64,000 nucleotides of DNA from Liolophura sinensis (Eukaryota; Mollusca; Polyplacophora; Chitonida; Chitonidae): NCBI RefSeq assembly GCF_032854445.1, contig NW_027017953.1, positions 1,400,444 through 1,464,443 of the forward strand. The letters run 5' to 3'. The translations under genes were made by a program, and so were the position numbers. This document shows, one piece after another, positions 41,825 through 54,816 of this stretch (position 1 is its first letter; the number at the start of each line of letters is the position of its first letter). Under the pieces are notes generated by a model. The model saw only the letters and a program-made list of their open reading frames with translations. It was not told the origin of the DNA and ran no database searches.

Positions 41825-44112
41825 GTAAGGCCACTATTGACGACTGTCTACTGTTTATAATGGCGCTGTTTGCTCAACACCGGTGTTGTAGACATGCAAG
41901 GACGTCATGGTGCCATCGTGACATTGTTCCATCGCCGGCAATGGCACAAAGCCTTGGCACGATACCAGCGTATCATTCTTTCGAGCCTTCGCTTTAACAA
42001 GAATACTCACGTGATAAGAGCAGTGCATTGTGGTGTTCATTTCCTGTATCCCTTTAAAATTTGAATCATACATGTTTTTTTTTCGTATTCCCTGTCCACA
42101 AAGCGTTGAAACGAAGCTAGCATCACTTCGTGTCATCGTGCCAGCGCTTTGTATCATTGTTTCAATCGCTTCGCATCTTCGTGCCATCACCGGAAGATGG
42201 AACGACAGCTCGAAGGTGCGACGATGACTTCATGCGGCTTCCATACAGGTACCTTCGTTCATTCTTCGTGTGTCCCTCATGAATCCCTTCTAAAAAGAAG
42301 TTGTCGGACGTTGTTTCATTTGGCTGTTCGCACTATTGTGCGTAGCGGAAGAAATTGTGGTTGATATAACGTCTCGCTTTGCTTGCTGTCAATGCATTCG
42401 GACTAACCACATGATTGTATACGGATTAGATACACATGAATGAAGTCAATCGCAGCGCAGAATTTAAGGAAACTTGTCACCTGATATTACAATGAAATCT
42501 ACAGACACGCATCTTACAGGGGAGTCTTGTCCAGATTGTAGATGAGCCGGATAGGTTCAATATTACGACTGCTGCAGGTTGATATTTGCCGATAAAATTT
42601 GATAATTCCTGAAGACATTCTGATTGGTATAAATTATTAATTGTGTTGCATGCTGACTGACATGAATAAACTTGACCAATCATAGGCCAGAGTTCATTGA
42701 AAGTCCGTCATATTATATAATATTTATATAGTCTCTATATAATGCGTTATTGGATATTTGTTATACCAGGAGGTGTGTGTTCCAGTGGCTTGAGTTTTAA
42801 CGTCCCCTTTTAACATATGCCCTTTCTTTTTCCATCTTTAGCATATTTGTTTCTTTATAAAAATTGTATTTACCGCACTTGATAGAAAAAAGTATTAATA
42901 TGTTAAGATGATTTTTTGCCCCTTCCTGTTTATTTTTTTTAAATGCCAGTATAAACGTTTTCTATGATTAGTGTATTCAGGCTTATGATTGACTCATATT
43001 ATACTTTGAGGGTGGTCACAATACCGCTCCATGATGTGCAAAACACTTCACAATGACCTGTTTATTATATGGCTCAACCTGTCCAAGGACTTTAACCCCT
43101 CGTACAAATAACGACCCAAGACACACTTACAGATTTCACTGGCTTGGAATGGAGAAAGTTTGTCCATCTACATGGTCTGGTCGAGTAAAGGAGCTTGTAC
43201 CCAGTGCTTGAACATGATTAAGTCGCGCTTGATCAATAGTATTCTGCGGAATTTGAAAGTCAATCACCAATGAAATTTATTCCTCAGTCAACATTTCAAC
43301 TTTGTGAAAGGTGGACAGCAAAACCATGCACACTGCAGCGCCCCCAAACTGCTTTAGCATATAAAGTTATCTCCCTTAATTGCTGCTGTGCAATGTGAAA
43401 TAATCAGGCTCTAAGGGATCCAGTATCGCTGCAAGTACAGGACCGTCACGTGGTAGGATCCAACTGGACTGCCTGGACCACATTTTTGGCTTTGTATTGA
43501 ATACTGGTATTCCCGCCCGCTGGCACAAGAGATGTTGGCTCAATACTCGTCTCGCACTGGCAGTTCCTTGATGTCCCCGTTTTTTCTTCGTGGGTCCTTC
43601 GTGGGCCACGTGAAAGGAGTGGTTTACGTTGCTGGTTTGGCCGTCCCCACAGCCCCATTCTGACTGATATAGCGTACCTTCCCACACGGGTCGATATCTG
43701 GTTTGATCAGATCTGGAAATTGCTTGCTGTCATTATGTACGAACTAATCGCATGGCTAAATGAAGCCATTTGCAGGACAGAATGGACGGGAAATCCGTCA
43801 TTTGATATAATAATGAAGTCTACAGACATGTATACTAATCCTAGCCCATAGGCTGATATGTCAAATATTACGACGGCTGCATACATTTTCGTATTCACCG
43901 ATATAATATTTCCGCCATAAGCCCTAGAATCTTTAAGTGACATGGTCGCCCAAAATTTGGATTTTTAAACAAATTCTGCTTGTAACGCATTAATGACGTT
44001 TTAAAGTTCGTTCATAAACTAAATCTCTCACTTTGACCGAAATCTTTTCCTTTGAGTGTGTGGCTTGTACGAGTCCGGAGAAGTCCTGACATTATTTGAA
44101 TTCAAGACAAAG

Positions 44113-44220
44113 AAGAAGCGCCATTTTGCCTCATTAATATTCAACCGGAAGCGCTCGGAGCATATGCGCAGCGTTCGAAATGTTCCGGCTAAAACAAACA
44201 TGTCGAACGAGGTACGTGGG
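44113..44220 (+). promoter_or_regulatory. Promoter-like block, array unit 3
   Basis: As in unit 1, with ttccggctaaaac in place of ttccggcgaaaac just before the ATG; ETS-like, NRF1-like and donor motifs kept. Confidence 0.4.
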
Positions 44221-44693
44221 GGTGAGGTACATGGGGGTCACAGAAACAGTGACATTGTGATCTTGCTATCTTTCCTACTCAATCGATATCGCTCTATACC
44301 ATAACTGGCATGCAATAAAGTGAGGAAGCTTGTCGAAAAATGCTACTTATAATAAAGTTTTAAGGCCGAAGGCGCTTGTCCACGAAGTAAGCCGCAGGTA
44401 AGTGACAAGTTCAACAAGTACTTAGTAAGCCAGCTTAATCGTCTCATTTCTTGCCTTTCTATGTGGAAGTAATATGTAAGGTTTACCAATTACAACTCTA
44501 GACTGGCTTGTCAACTTGTCGAGCTGTGTTTTACGCCCCTTTTTTCGGTCCTGTCAGGAGCAAGCCGTAAATCCTTTTTTTGTGCGTGTAATCAGCAATG
44601 TTTCTTTGCATATGAAGTCTATCGAGCGCTGTGCGCATACTCCATTTCCACTGCCTCATTTAAATATTCTGGCAGACTTTTCAGATTTCAGTC

Positions 44694-44726
<33 letters not shown>

Positions 44727-45073
44727 ATTTTTTTTGTTATTTTTAAACATTCACTTTACGTATAATACCTGGGGTGGGATGTACGAAAGATTGCAATTTA
44801 TACTTCTTGAGAAAAATTCCCAATACTCATGTTATTCTGTAATGAGACAAAGATTCCTAATATTTGGGCGATCGTGTCGCTTTAAGAAGAGTAAAGTTAA
44901 TCAAGACACATCCCTCACAGACTTATGAAAGATTTAGTAACAGATAACTCCAGACTTGACAGCACATACTGCTATTGTTCTGATTTTAATTGCATATTTA
45001 CAAATAAATGGCCCTGATATTTCCCAGTGTGTTCAAATGCAGATGCATAAATAGTGTTGCTTTAAACTCCTAG

Positions 45074-45229
45074 GTTGTACAAGCGGTACCTACGGACCAG
45101 ACTGTGGGGAGAAGTGTGGGTTCTGTGCTGAGGGGAAGAACCTTTGTAACACAACATCCGGGCACTGTCCGGATAGACCTAACTTTCCACGGTGCATGCC
45201 GGGGCTCCAGGGAATCAAATGTGATACAG
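45074..45229 (+). CDS. RPTP exon: EGF-like module, array copy 4
   Basis: 156 bp, phase 1-1. Variants PNFPRC and PGLQGIKC, shared only with copy 5. Eight cysteines kept. Confidence 0.88.
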
Positions 45230-47502
45230 GTAAGGCCACTATTGACGACTGTCTACTGTTTATAATGGCGCTGTTGGCTCAACACCGGTGTTGTAGACAT
45301 GCAAGGACGTCATGGTGCCATCGTGACATCGTTCCATCGCCCGGCAATGGCACAAAGCCTTGGCACGATACCAGTGAATCATTCTTTAACAAGAATACTC
45401 ACGTGATAAGAGCAGTGCATTGTGGTGTTCATTTCCTGTATCCCTTTAAATTTTGACTCATACAAGATATTTTCGTATTTCCTGTCCACAAAGCGTTGAA
45501 ACGAAGCTAGCATCACTTCGTGTCATCGTGCCAGCGCTTTGCATCATTGTTTCATCGCTTCGCATCTTCGTGCCATCACCGGAAGATGGAACGACAGCAC
45601 GAAGGTGCGATGATGACTTCATGCGGCTTCAATACAGGTACCTTCGTTCATTCTTCGTGTGTCCTTCATGAATCCCTTCTAACAAGAAGTTGTCGACGTT
45701 ACTCATTTGGCTGTTCGCACTATTGTGCGTAGCTGAAGAAATTGTGGTTGATATAACTTCTCGCTTTGCTTGCTGTCAATGCATTCGGACTAACCACATG
45801 ATTGTATACGGATTAGATACACATGAATGAAGTCAATCGCAGCGCAGAATTTAAGGAAAACTTGTCACCTGATATTACAATGAAATCTACAGACACGCAT
45901 CTTACAGGTGAGTCCTGTCCAAATTGTAGATGAGCCTGATAGGTTCAATATTACGACTACTGCAGGTTGATATTTGCCGATAAAATTTGATAATTCCTGA
46001 AGACATTCTGATTGGTATAAATTATTAATTGTGTTGCATGCTGACTGACATGAATAAACTTGACCAATCATAGGCCAGAGTTCATTGAAAGTCCGTCATA
46101 CTATATAATATTTATATAGTCTCTATATAATGCGTTATTGGATATTGTTAGACCAGGAGGTGTGTGTTTCAGTGGCTTGATGTTTTAACGTCCCCTTTTA
46201 ACATATGCCCTTTCTTTTTCCATCTTTAGCATATTTGTTTCTTTATAAAAATTGTATTTACCGCACTTGATAGAAAAAAGTATTAATATGTTAAAATGCT
46301 TTTTTGCCCCTTCCTGTTTATTTTTTTTAAATGCCAGTATAAACGTTTTCTATGATTAGTGTATTCAGGCTTATGATTGACTCATATTATACTTTGAGGG
46401 TGGTCACAATACCGCTCCATGATGTGCAAAACACTTCACAATGACCTGTTTATTATATGGCTCAACCTGTCCAAGGACTTTAACCCCTCGTACAAATAAC
46501 GACCCAAGACACACTTACAGATTTCACTGGCTTGGAATGGAGAAAGTTTGTCCATCTACATGGTCTGGTCGAGTAAAGGAGCTTGTACCCAGTGCTTGAA
46601 CATGATTAAGTCGCGCTTGATCAATAGTATTCTGCGGAATTTGAAAGTCAATCACCAATGAAATTTATTCCTCAGTCAACATTTCAACTTTGTGAAAGGT
46701 GGACAGCAAAACCATGCACACTGCAGCGCCCCCAAACTGCTTTAGCATATAAAGTTACCTCCCTTAATTGCTGCTGTGCAATGTGAAATAATCAGGCTCT
46801 AAGGGATCCAGTATCGCTGCAAGTACAGGACCGTCACGTGGTAGGATCCAACTGGACTGCCTGGACCACATTTTTGGCTTTGTATTGAATACTGGTATTC
46901 CCGCCCGCTGGCACAAGAGATGTTGGCTCAATACTGGTCTCGCACTGGCAGTTCCTTGATGTCCCCGTTTTTTCTTCGTGGGTCCTTCGTGGGCCACGTG
47001 AAAGGAGTGGTTTACGTTGCTGGTTTGGCCGTCCCCACAGCCCCATTCTGACTGATATAGCGTACCTTCCCACACGGGTCGATATCTGGTTTGATCAGAT
47101 CTGGAAATTGCTTGCTGTCATTATGTACGAACTAATCGCATGGCTAAATGAAGCCATTTGCAGGACAGAATGGACGGGAAATCCGTCATTTGATATAATA
47201 ATGAAGTCTACAGACATGTATACTAATCCTAGCCCATAGGCTGATATGTCAAATATTACGACGGCTGCATACATTTTCGTATTCACCGATATAATATTTC
47301 CGCCATAAGCCCTAGAATCTTTAAGTGACATGGTCGCCCAAAATTTGGATTTTTAAACAAATTCTGCTTGTAACGCATTAATGACGTTTTAAAGTTCGTT
47401 CATAAACTAAATCTCTCACTTTGACCGAAATCTTTTCCTTTGAGTGTGTGGCTTGTACGAGTCCGGAGAAGTCCTGACATTATTTGAATTCAAGACAAAG
47501 AA

Positions 47503-47609
47503 GAAGCGCCATTTTGCCTCATTAATATTCAACCGGAAGCGCTCGGAGCATATGCGCAGCGTTCGAAATGTTCCGGCGAAAACAAACATGTCGAACGAGG
47601 TACGTGTGG
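47503..47609 (+). promoter_or_regulatory. Promoter-like block, array unit 4
   Basis: As in unit 1; the sequence after the ATG exon reads gaggtacgtgtgggtgagg. Confidence 0.4.
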
Positions 47610-48081
47610 GTGAGGTACATGGGGGTCACAGAAACAGTGACAGTGTGATCTTGCTATCTTTCCTACTCAATCGATATCGCTCTATACCATAACTGGCATG
47701 CAATAAAGTGAGGAAGCTTGTCGAAAAATGCTACTTATAATAAAGTTTTAAGGCCGAAGGCGCTTGTCCACGAAGTAAGCCGCAGGTAAGTGACAAGTTC
47801 AACAAGTACTTAGTAAGCCAGCTTAATCGTCTCATTTCTTGCCTTTCTATGTGGAAGTAATATGTAAGGTTTACCAATTACAACTCTAGACTGGCTTGTC
47901 AACTTGTCGAGCTGTGTTTTACGCCCCTTTTTTCGGTCCTGTCAGGAGCAAGCCGTAAATCCTTTTTTTGTGCGTGTAATCAGCAATTTTTCTTTGCATA
48001 TGAAGTCTACCGAGCGCTGTGCGCATACTCCATTTCCACTGCCTCATTTAAATATTCTGGCAGACTTTTCAGATTTCAGTC

Positions 48082-48116
<35 letters not shown>

Positions 48117-48466
48117 ATCTTTTTTTTTGTTATTTTTAAACATTCACTTTACGTATAATACCTGGGGTGGGATTTATGAAAGATTGCAATTTTTACTTCT
48201 TGAGAAAAATTCCCAATACTCATGTTATTCTGTAATGAGACAAAGATTCCTAATATTTGGGCGATCGTGTCGCTTTAAGAAGAGTAAAGTTAATCAAGAC
48301 ACATCCCTCACAGACTTATGAAAGATTTAGTAACAGATAACTCCAGACTTGACAGCACATACTGCTATTGTTCTGATTTTAATTGCATATTTACAAATAA
48401 ATGGCCCTGATATTTCCCAGTGTGTTCAAATGCAGATGCATAAATAGTGTTGCTTTAAACTCCTAG

Positions 48467-48622
48467 GTTGTACAAGCGGTACCTACGGACCAGACTGTGG
48501 GGAGAAGTGTGGGTTCTGTGCTGAGGGGAAGAACCTTTGTAACACAACATCCGGGCACTGTCCGGATAGACCTAACTTTCCACGGTGCATGCCGGGGCTC
48601 CAGGGAATCAAATGTGATACAG
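48467..48622 (+). CDS. RPTP exon: EGF-like module, array copy 5
   Basis: 156 bp, phase 1-1. The exon sequence is identical to copy 4, and so are long intron parts, so this is the youngest duplicate or a product of gene conversion. Confidence 0.88.
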
Positions 48623-50892
48623 GTAAGGCCACTATTGACGACTGTCTACTGTTTATAATGGCGCTGTTGGCTCAACACCGGTGTTGTAGACATGCAAGGA
48701 CGTCATGGTGCCATCGTGACATCGTTCCATCGCCCGGCAATGGCACAAAGCCTTGGCACGATACCAGTGAATCATTCTTTAACAAGAATACTCACGTGAT
48801 AAGAGCAGTGCATTGTGGTGTTCATTTCCTGTATCCCTTTAAATTTTGACTCATACAAGATATTTTCGTATTTCCTGTCCACAAAGCGTTGAAACGAAGC
48901 TAGCATCACTTCGTGTCATCGTGCCAGCGCTTTGCATCATTGTTTCATCGCTTCGCATCTTCGTGCCATCACCGGAAGATGGAACGACAGCACGAAGGTG
49001 CGATGATGACTTCATGCGGCTTCAATACAGGTACCTTCGTTCATTCTTCGTGTGTCCTTCATGAATCCCTTCTAACAAGAAGTTGTCGACGTTACTCATT
49101 TGGCTGTTCGCACTATTGTGCGTAGCTGAAGAAATTGTGGTTGATACAACTTCTCGCTTTGCTTGCTGTCAATGCATTCGGACTAACCACATGATTGTAT
49201 ACGGATTAGATACACATGAATGAAGTCAATCGCAGCGCAGAATTTAAGGAAAACTTGTCACTTGATATTACAATGAAATCTACAGACACGCATCTTACAG
49301 GTGAGTCCTGTCCAAATTGTAGATGAGCCTGATAGGTTCAATATTACGACTGCTGCAGGTTGATATTTATCAATAAAATTTGATAATTTCTGAAGACATT
49401 CTGATTGGTATAAATTATTAATTGTGTTGCATGCTGACTGACATGAATAAACTTGACCAACCATAGGCCGGAGTTCATTGAAAGTCCGTCATATTATATA
49501 ATATTTTTATAATATCTATATAATGCGTTATTGGATATTGTTATACCAGGAGGTGTGTGTTCCAGTGGCTTGAGGTTTTAACGTAACCTTTTAACATATG
49601 CCCTTTCTTTTTCCACCTTTAGCTTATTTGTTTCTTCATAAAAATTGTATTTACCGCACTTGATAGAAAAAAGTATTAATATGTTAAAATGCTTTTTTGC
49701 CCCTTCCTGTTTATTTTTTTTAAATACCAGTATAAACGTTTTCTATGATCTGTGTATTCAGGCTGATGATTGACTCATATTACACTTTGAGGGTGGTCAC
49801 AATACCGCTCCATGATGTGCAAAACACTTCACAATGACCTGTTTATTATATGGCTCAACCTGTCCAAGGACTTTCACCCCTCGTACAAATAACGACCCAA
49901 GATACACTTACAGATTTCACTGGCTTGGAATGGAGAAAGTTTGTCCATCTACATGGTCTGGTCGAGTAAAGGAGCTTGTACCCATTGCTTGAACATGATT
50001 AAGTCGCGCTTGATCAATAGTATTCTGCGGAATTTGAAAGTCAATCACCAATGAAATTTATTCCTCGGTCAACATTTCAACTTTGTGAGACGTGGACACC
50101 AAAACTATGCACACGGCAGCGCCCCCAAACTGCTTTAGCATATAAAGTTATCTCCCTTAATTGCTGCTGTGCAATATGAAAAAACCAGGCTCTAAGGGAT
50201 CCAGTATCGCTGCAAGTACAGGACCGTCACGTGGTACGATCCAACTGGACTGCCTGGACCACATTTTTGGCTTTGTATTGAATACTGGTATTCCCGCCCG
50301 CTGGCACAAGAGATGTTGGCTCAATACTGGTCTCGCACTGGCAGTTCCTTGATGTCCCCGTTTTTTCTTCGTGGGTCCTTCGTGGGTCACGTGAAAGGAG
50401 TGGTTTACGTTGCTGGTTTGGCCGTCCCCACAGCCCCATTCTGGCTGATATAGCGTGCCTTCCCACACGGGTCGATATCTGGTTTGATCAGATCTGGAAA
50501 TTGCTTGCTGTCATTATGTACGAACTAATCGCATGGCTAAATGAAGCCATTTGCAGGACAGAATGGACGGAAAATCCGACATTTTATATAATAATGAAGT
50601 CTACATACATGTATACTAATCCTAGCCCATAGGCTGATATGTCAAATATTACGACGGCTGCATACATTTTCGTATTCACCGATATAATATTTCCGCCATA
50701 AGCCCTAGAATCTTTAAGTGACATGGTCGCCCAAAATTTGGATTTTTCAACAAATTCTGCTTGTAACGCATTAATGACGTTTTAAAGTTCGTTCATAAAC
50801 TAAATCTCTCACTTTGACCGAAATCTTTTCCTTTGAGTGTGTGGCTTGTACGAGTCCGGAGAAGTCCTGACATTATTTGAATTCAAGACAAA

Positions 50893-51000
50893 GAAGAAGC
50901 GCCATTTTGCCTCATTAATATTCAACCGGAAGCGCTCGGAGCATATGCGCAGCGTTCGAAATGTTCCGGCGAAAACAAACATGTCGAACGAGGTACGTGG
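50893..51000 (+). promoter_or_regulatory. Promoter-like block, array unit 5
   Basis: As in unit 1, all motifs kept. Unit 6 ends before reaching this block. Confidence 0.4.
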
Positions 51001-51809
51001 GGGTGAGGTACATGGGGGTCACAGAAACAGTGACAGTGTGATCTTGCTATCTTTCCTACTCAATCGATATCGCTCTATACCATAACTGGCATGCAATAAA
51101 GTGAGGAAGCTTGTCGAAAAATGCTACTTATAATAAAGTTTTAAGGCCGAAGGCGCTTGTCCACGAAGTAAGCCGCAGGTAAGTGACAAGTTCAACAAGT
51201 ACTTAGTAAGCCAGCTTAATCGTCTCATTTCTTGCCTTTCTATGTGGAAGTAATATGTAAGGTTTACCAATTACAGCCCTAGACTGGCTTGTCAACTTGT
51301 CGAGCTGTGTTTTACGCCCCTTTTTTCGGTCCTGTCATGAGCAAGCCGTAAATCCTTTTTTTTCTGCGTGTAATCAGCAATTTTTCTTTGCATATGAAGT
51401 CTACCGAGCGCTGTGCGCATACTCCATTTCCACTGCCTCATTTAAATATTCTGGCAGACTTTTCAGATTTCAGTTTTATTTATATATATATATTTTTTTT
51501 GGTTATTTTTAAACATTTACGAAAGATTGCAATTTTTACTTCTTGAGAAAAATTCCCAATACTCATGTTATTCTGTAATGACACAAAGATACCTAATATT
51601 TGGGCGATCGTGTCGCTTTAAGAAGAGTAAAGTTAATCAAGACACATCCCTCACAGACTTATGAAAGGTTTAGTAACAGATAACTCCAGTCTTGACAGCA
51701 CATACTGCTATTGGTCTGATTTTAATTGCATATTTACAAATAAATGGTCCTGATATTACCCAGTGTGTTCAACTGCAGATGCATAAATAGTGTTGCTTTA
51801 AACTCCTAG

Positions 51810-51965
51810 GTTGTACAAGCGGTACCTACGGGCCTGACTGTTGGGAAAACTGTGGGTTCTGTGCTGAGGGGAAGAACCTTTGTAACACAACATCCGGGCA
51901 CTGTCCGGACAGACCTAACTTATCACGGTGCATGCCGGGACACAAGGGAATCAAATGTGATACAG
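51810..51965 (+). CDS. RPTP exon: EGF-like module, array copy 6
   Basis: 156 bp, phase 1-1. Differs from the others in PDCWENCGFC (W for the usual G, N for K/S); otherwise PNLSRC and GHKGIKC. Closest in part to copy 1 in the upstream words (cctgactg), which suggests that the outer copies are the oldest. Confidence 0.87.
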
Positions 51966-53813
51966 GTAAGGCCACTAATGACGGCTGTCTACTGTTTGTA
52001 CTGGCGCTGTTGGCTCAACACCGGTGTTGTAAACATACAAGGAAGTCATGGTGCCATCGTGACATCGTTCCATCGCCCGGTAATGGCACAAAGCCTTGGC
52101 ACAATACCAGTGTATCATTCTTTCGAGCCTTCGCTTTAACAAGAATACTCACGTGATCAGAGCAGTGCATTGTGGTGTTCATTTCCTGTATCCCTTTAAA
52201 TTTTAACTCATACAAGTTTTTTTCGTATTCCCTGTCCACAAAGCGTTGAAACGAAGCTAGCATCACTTCGTGTCATCGTGCTAGCGCTTTGTATTATTGT
52301 TTCATCGGTTCGCATCTTCGTGCCATCACCGGAAGATGGAACGACAGCACGAAGGTGCGACGATGACTTCATGCGGCTTCCATACAGGTACCTTCGTTCA
52401 TTCTTCGTGTGTCCTTTATTAATCCCTTCTAACAAGAAGTTGTCGACGTTGCTCATTTGGCTGTTCGCACTATTGTGCGTAGCTGAAGAAATTGTGGTTG
52501 ATACAACTTCTCGCTTTGCTTGCTGTCAATGCATTCAGACTAACCACATGATTGTATACGGATTAGATACACATGAATGAAGTCAATCGCAGCGCAGAAT
52601 TTAAGGAAAACTTGTCACTTGGTATTACAATGAAATGTACAGACACGCATCTTACAGGTCAGTCCTGTCCAAATTGTAGATGAGCCTGATAGGTTCAATA
52701 TTACGACTGCTGCAGGTTGGTATTTACCGATAAAATTTGATAATTTCTGAAGACATTCTAATTGGTATAAATTATTAACTGTGTTGCTTGCTGACTGACA
52801 TGAATAAACTTGACCAACCATAGGCCAGAGTTCATTGAAAATCCGTCATATTATATAATATTTATATAATATCTATATAATGCGTTATTGGATATTGTTA
52901 TACCAGGAGATGTCTGTTCCAGTGGCTTGATGTTTTAACGTCCCCTTTTAACAATAGCCCTTTCTTTTTCCACCTTTAGCATATTTGTTTCTTCATAAAA
53001 ATTGTATTTACCGCACTTGATAGAAAAAGTATTAATATGTTAAAATGCTTTTTTGCCCCTTCCTGTTTATTTTGTTTAAATGCCAGTATAAACGTTTTCT
53101 ATAATTAGTGTATTCAGGCTTATGATTGACTCATATTACACTTTGAGGGTGGTCACAATACCGCTCCATGATGTGCAAAACACTTCACAATGACCTGTCC
53201 AAGGACTTTCACCCCTCGTACAATTAACGACCCAAGATACACTTACAGATTTCACTGGCTTGGAGTGGAGAAAGTTTGTCCATCTACATGGTCTGGTCGA
53301 GTAAAGGAGCTTGTACCCAGTGCTTGAACATGATTAAGTCGCGCTTGATCAATAGTATTCTGCGGAATTTGAAAGTCAATCACCAATGAAATTTATTCCT
53401 CGGTCAACATTTTAACTTTGTGAAACGTGGACACCAAAACCATGCACACTGCAGGGCCCCCAAACTGCTTCAGACTTCATTTTTCAGACTTCATTTTCTT
53501 TTCTTTTTTTGTTATTTTTAAACATTCACGTAACGTACAATGCTGGGGGTGGGATTAACGATGGATTGTAATTTTTACTTCTTGAGAAAAATACCCGATA
53601 CTCATGTTATGACGCATGTTTCTGTAATGACACAAAAATATCTAATATTTGAGCGATCGTATCGCTTTAAGTACAGTAAAGAGACAAGTCCATGGGCTTT
53701 TGTGTTGATATACTTTCATTTTAACTCTTTTTAAAACTGCTCTGGAAGACACATCCCTCATAGCATTATGAAAGTCAGATTCGAAGATTTACAATCGCCT
53801 GAAAATTCCTTTC

Positions 53814-54174
53814 TGAGTGAGTGAGTGAGTGCTTGGGGTTTAACGTCGTACTTAACAACATTAATGTCATATGACGACGAAGGACTCCTTACAGTTCATG
53901 CGATGTACCTCCTTGATGCAGGACGAATTTCCACCGCTCTTTTATCTAGTGCTGCTTTACTGAGACGACTTACCGAAGGCAGGTAAACCGCTCCGCCAGA
54001 GCCATTATACTGATATGGGTCAATCAGTCATTAGACTATCCCCTTCAGCCTGAACGCCAAGCCAGGAAGTTACAACTTCCTCTTTTAAAGTGTTAGGTGT
54101 AACCCGATCCAGGATTGACCACAGATCTACCGCTTCCTGAAGCGGATGCTCTACCAACTGTGCTATCGGGGCCA
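53814..54174 (-). mobile_element. tRNA-derived SINE, near full length, minus orientation
   Basis: On the minus strand it begins ggccccgatagcacagttgg + tagagc (A box) with an anticodon-arm-like middle and aatcc near the B box, and ends gacgttaaaccccaagcact + cactcactcactca. Same family as 6731-7065. It sits at the right border of the EGF array. The tRNA-like head is a SINE head and not a functional tRNA gene. Confidence 0.85.
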
Positions 54175-54290
54175 GTTCAGTTCATGTCTGCAAGAGGCTC
54201 AACTTATTTTTTCACAGTAAATTTTAAACAACATTGCCGGGTCTACAATCAATTGTTGCTACGATCAGTTCGTGCAAGACGGACCCAAAA

Positions 54291-54597
54291 CTTGTTGGTT
54301 TAATGGTTAGAGAGTCCGCCTCGAAGTCAGGAGGAATCAAACCCGGATGAGGTCATACAAGATGTTAAAAGTGATATTTTTTGCTGCATGTCGTGGCGAT
54401 CAGCACTGATAGTTTAGAGCAAGAAAACTGGTTGGCCCGGTATCAGTATAATGTGACTGGGTAGGGTATCATGTCTGTTCTCTTCAGCATGATACAGTGG
54501 CGGCAGCACTTTGGCGGCAAAGACTTACCCTGCCACAAGAAGATCCAGTATATGCACACACACCTAATGACTCCTCGTCGTCATATGATGGAAAAAA
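54291..54597 (+). mobile_element. Second tRNA-derived SINE family, plus orientation
   Basis: Head ttggtttaatggttagagag (A-box-like) and gaatcaaacccgg (B-box-like), a body with cccggtatcagtataatgtg and ggcggcaaagacttaccctg, and a 3' end in cgtcgtcatatgatgg. It ends about 60 bp before the EGF exon at 54658. Confidence 0.75.
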
Positions 54598-54657
54598 TTT
54601 AAGCAGGATGTAAATTTCCAAGTATACATACAGAATTTGTTACCGTCTGATTTTCAG

Positions 54658-54816
54658 CATGTACCGACGGACAATGGGACGCGGACTGCCGAACGCCGTG
54701 TGGTTTCTGTTACAACGGGACTGTGTGTAACAAGACGTCAGGAAAATGTCCCTTTACTGAGGGGAATCCCCTCTGTTCAGCTGGTTACAGGTACACAGAC
54801 ACAACGTGTCGTATAC
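54658..54816 (+). CDS. RPTP exon: EGF-like module (159-bp type, copy 1)
   Basis: A 159-bp exon (53 codons, phase 1-1), acceptor gtctgattttcag, donor gtgagt. Reads ACTDGQWDADCRTPCGFC, VCNKTSGKC, TEGNPLC and RYTDTTC, with eight cysteines and an NKT sequon at the same place as NTT in the array exons, so it is related to the 156-bp type. Duplicate at 56875. Confidence 0.87.

Larger units (their letters stand above)
35361..53774. repeat. Tandem array of ~3.4-kb units carrying the EGF exon (six copies)
   Basis: Exon-to-exon spacing is 2727, 3408, 3405, 3393 and 3343 bp. The array starts near aagacacatccctcacagca (35361) and ends where the same words recur (about 53750). The first unit lacks about 550 bp present in the others (39392-39943 of unit 2), and the last unit is cut short before the promoter-like block. 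Units 4 and 5 (45074, 48467) have identical exons and near-identical introns, so they are the most recent duplication. Each unit also contains two diverged copies of an older ~200-bp sequence (36215-36460 and 37015-37210 in unit 1). Confidence 0.95.

Noticed and set aside
54115-54174. Possible tRNA gene (A box, anticodon-like arm)
   Set aside because: Head of a dispersed SINE: the body and tail follow, and the cloverleaf is imperfect.
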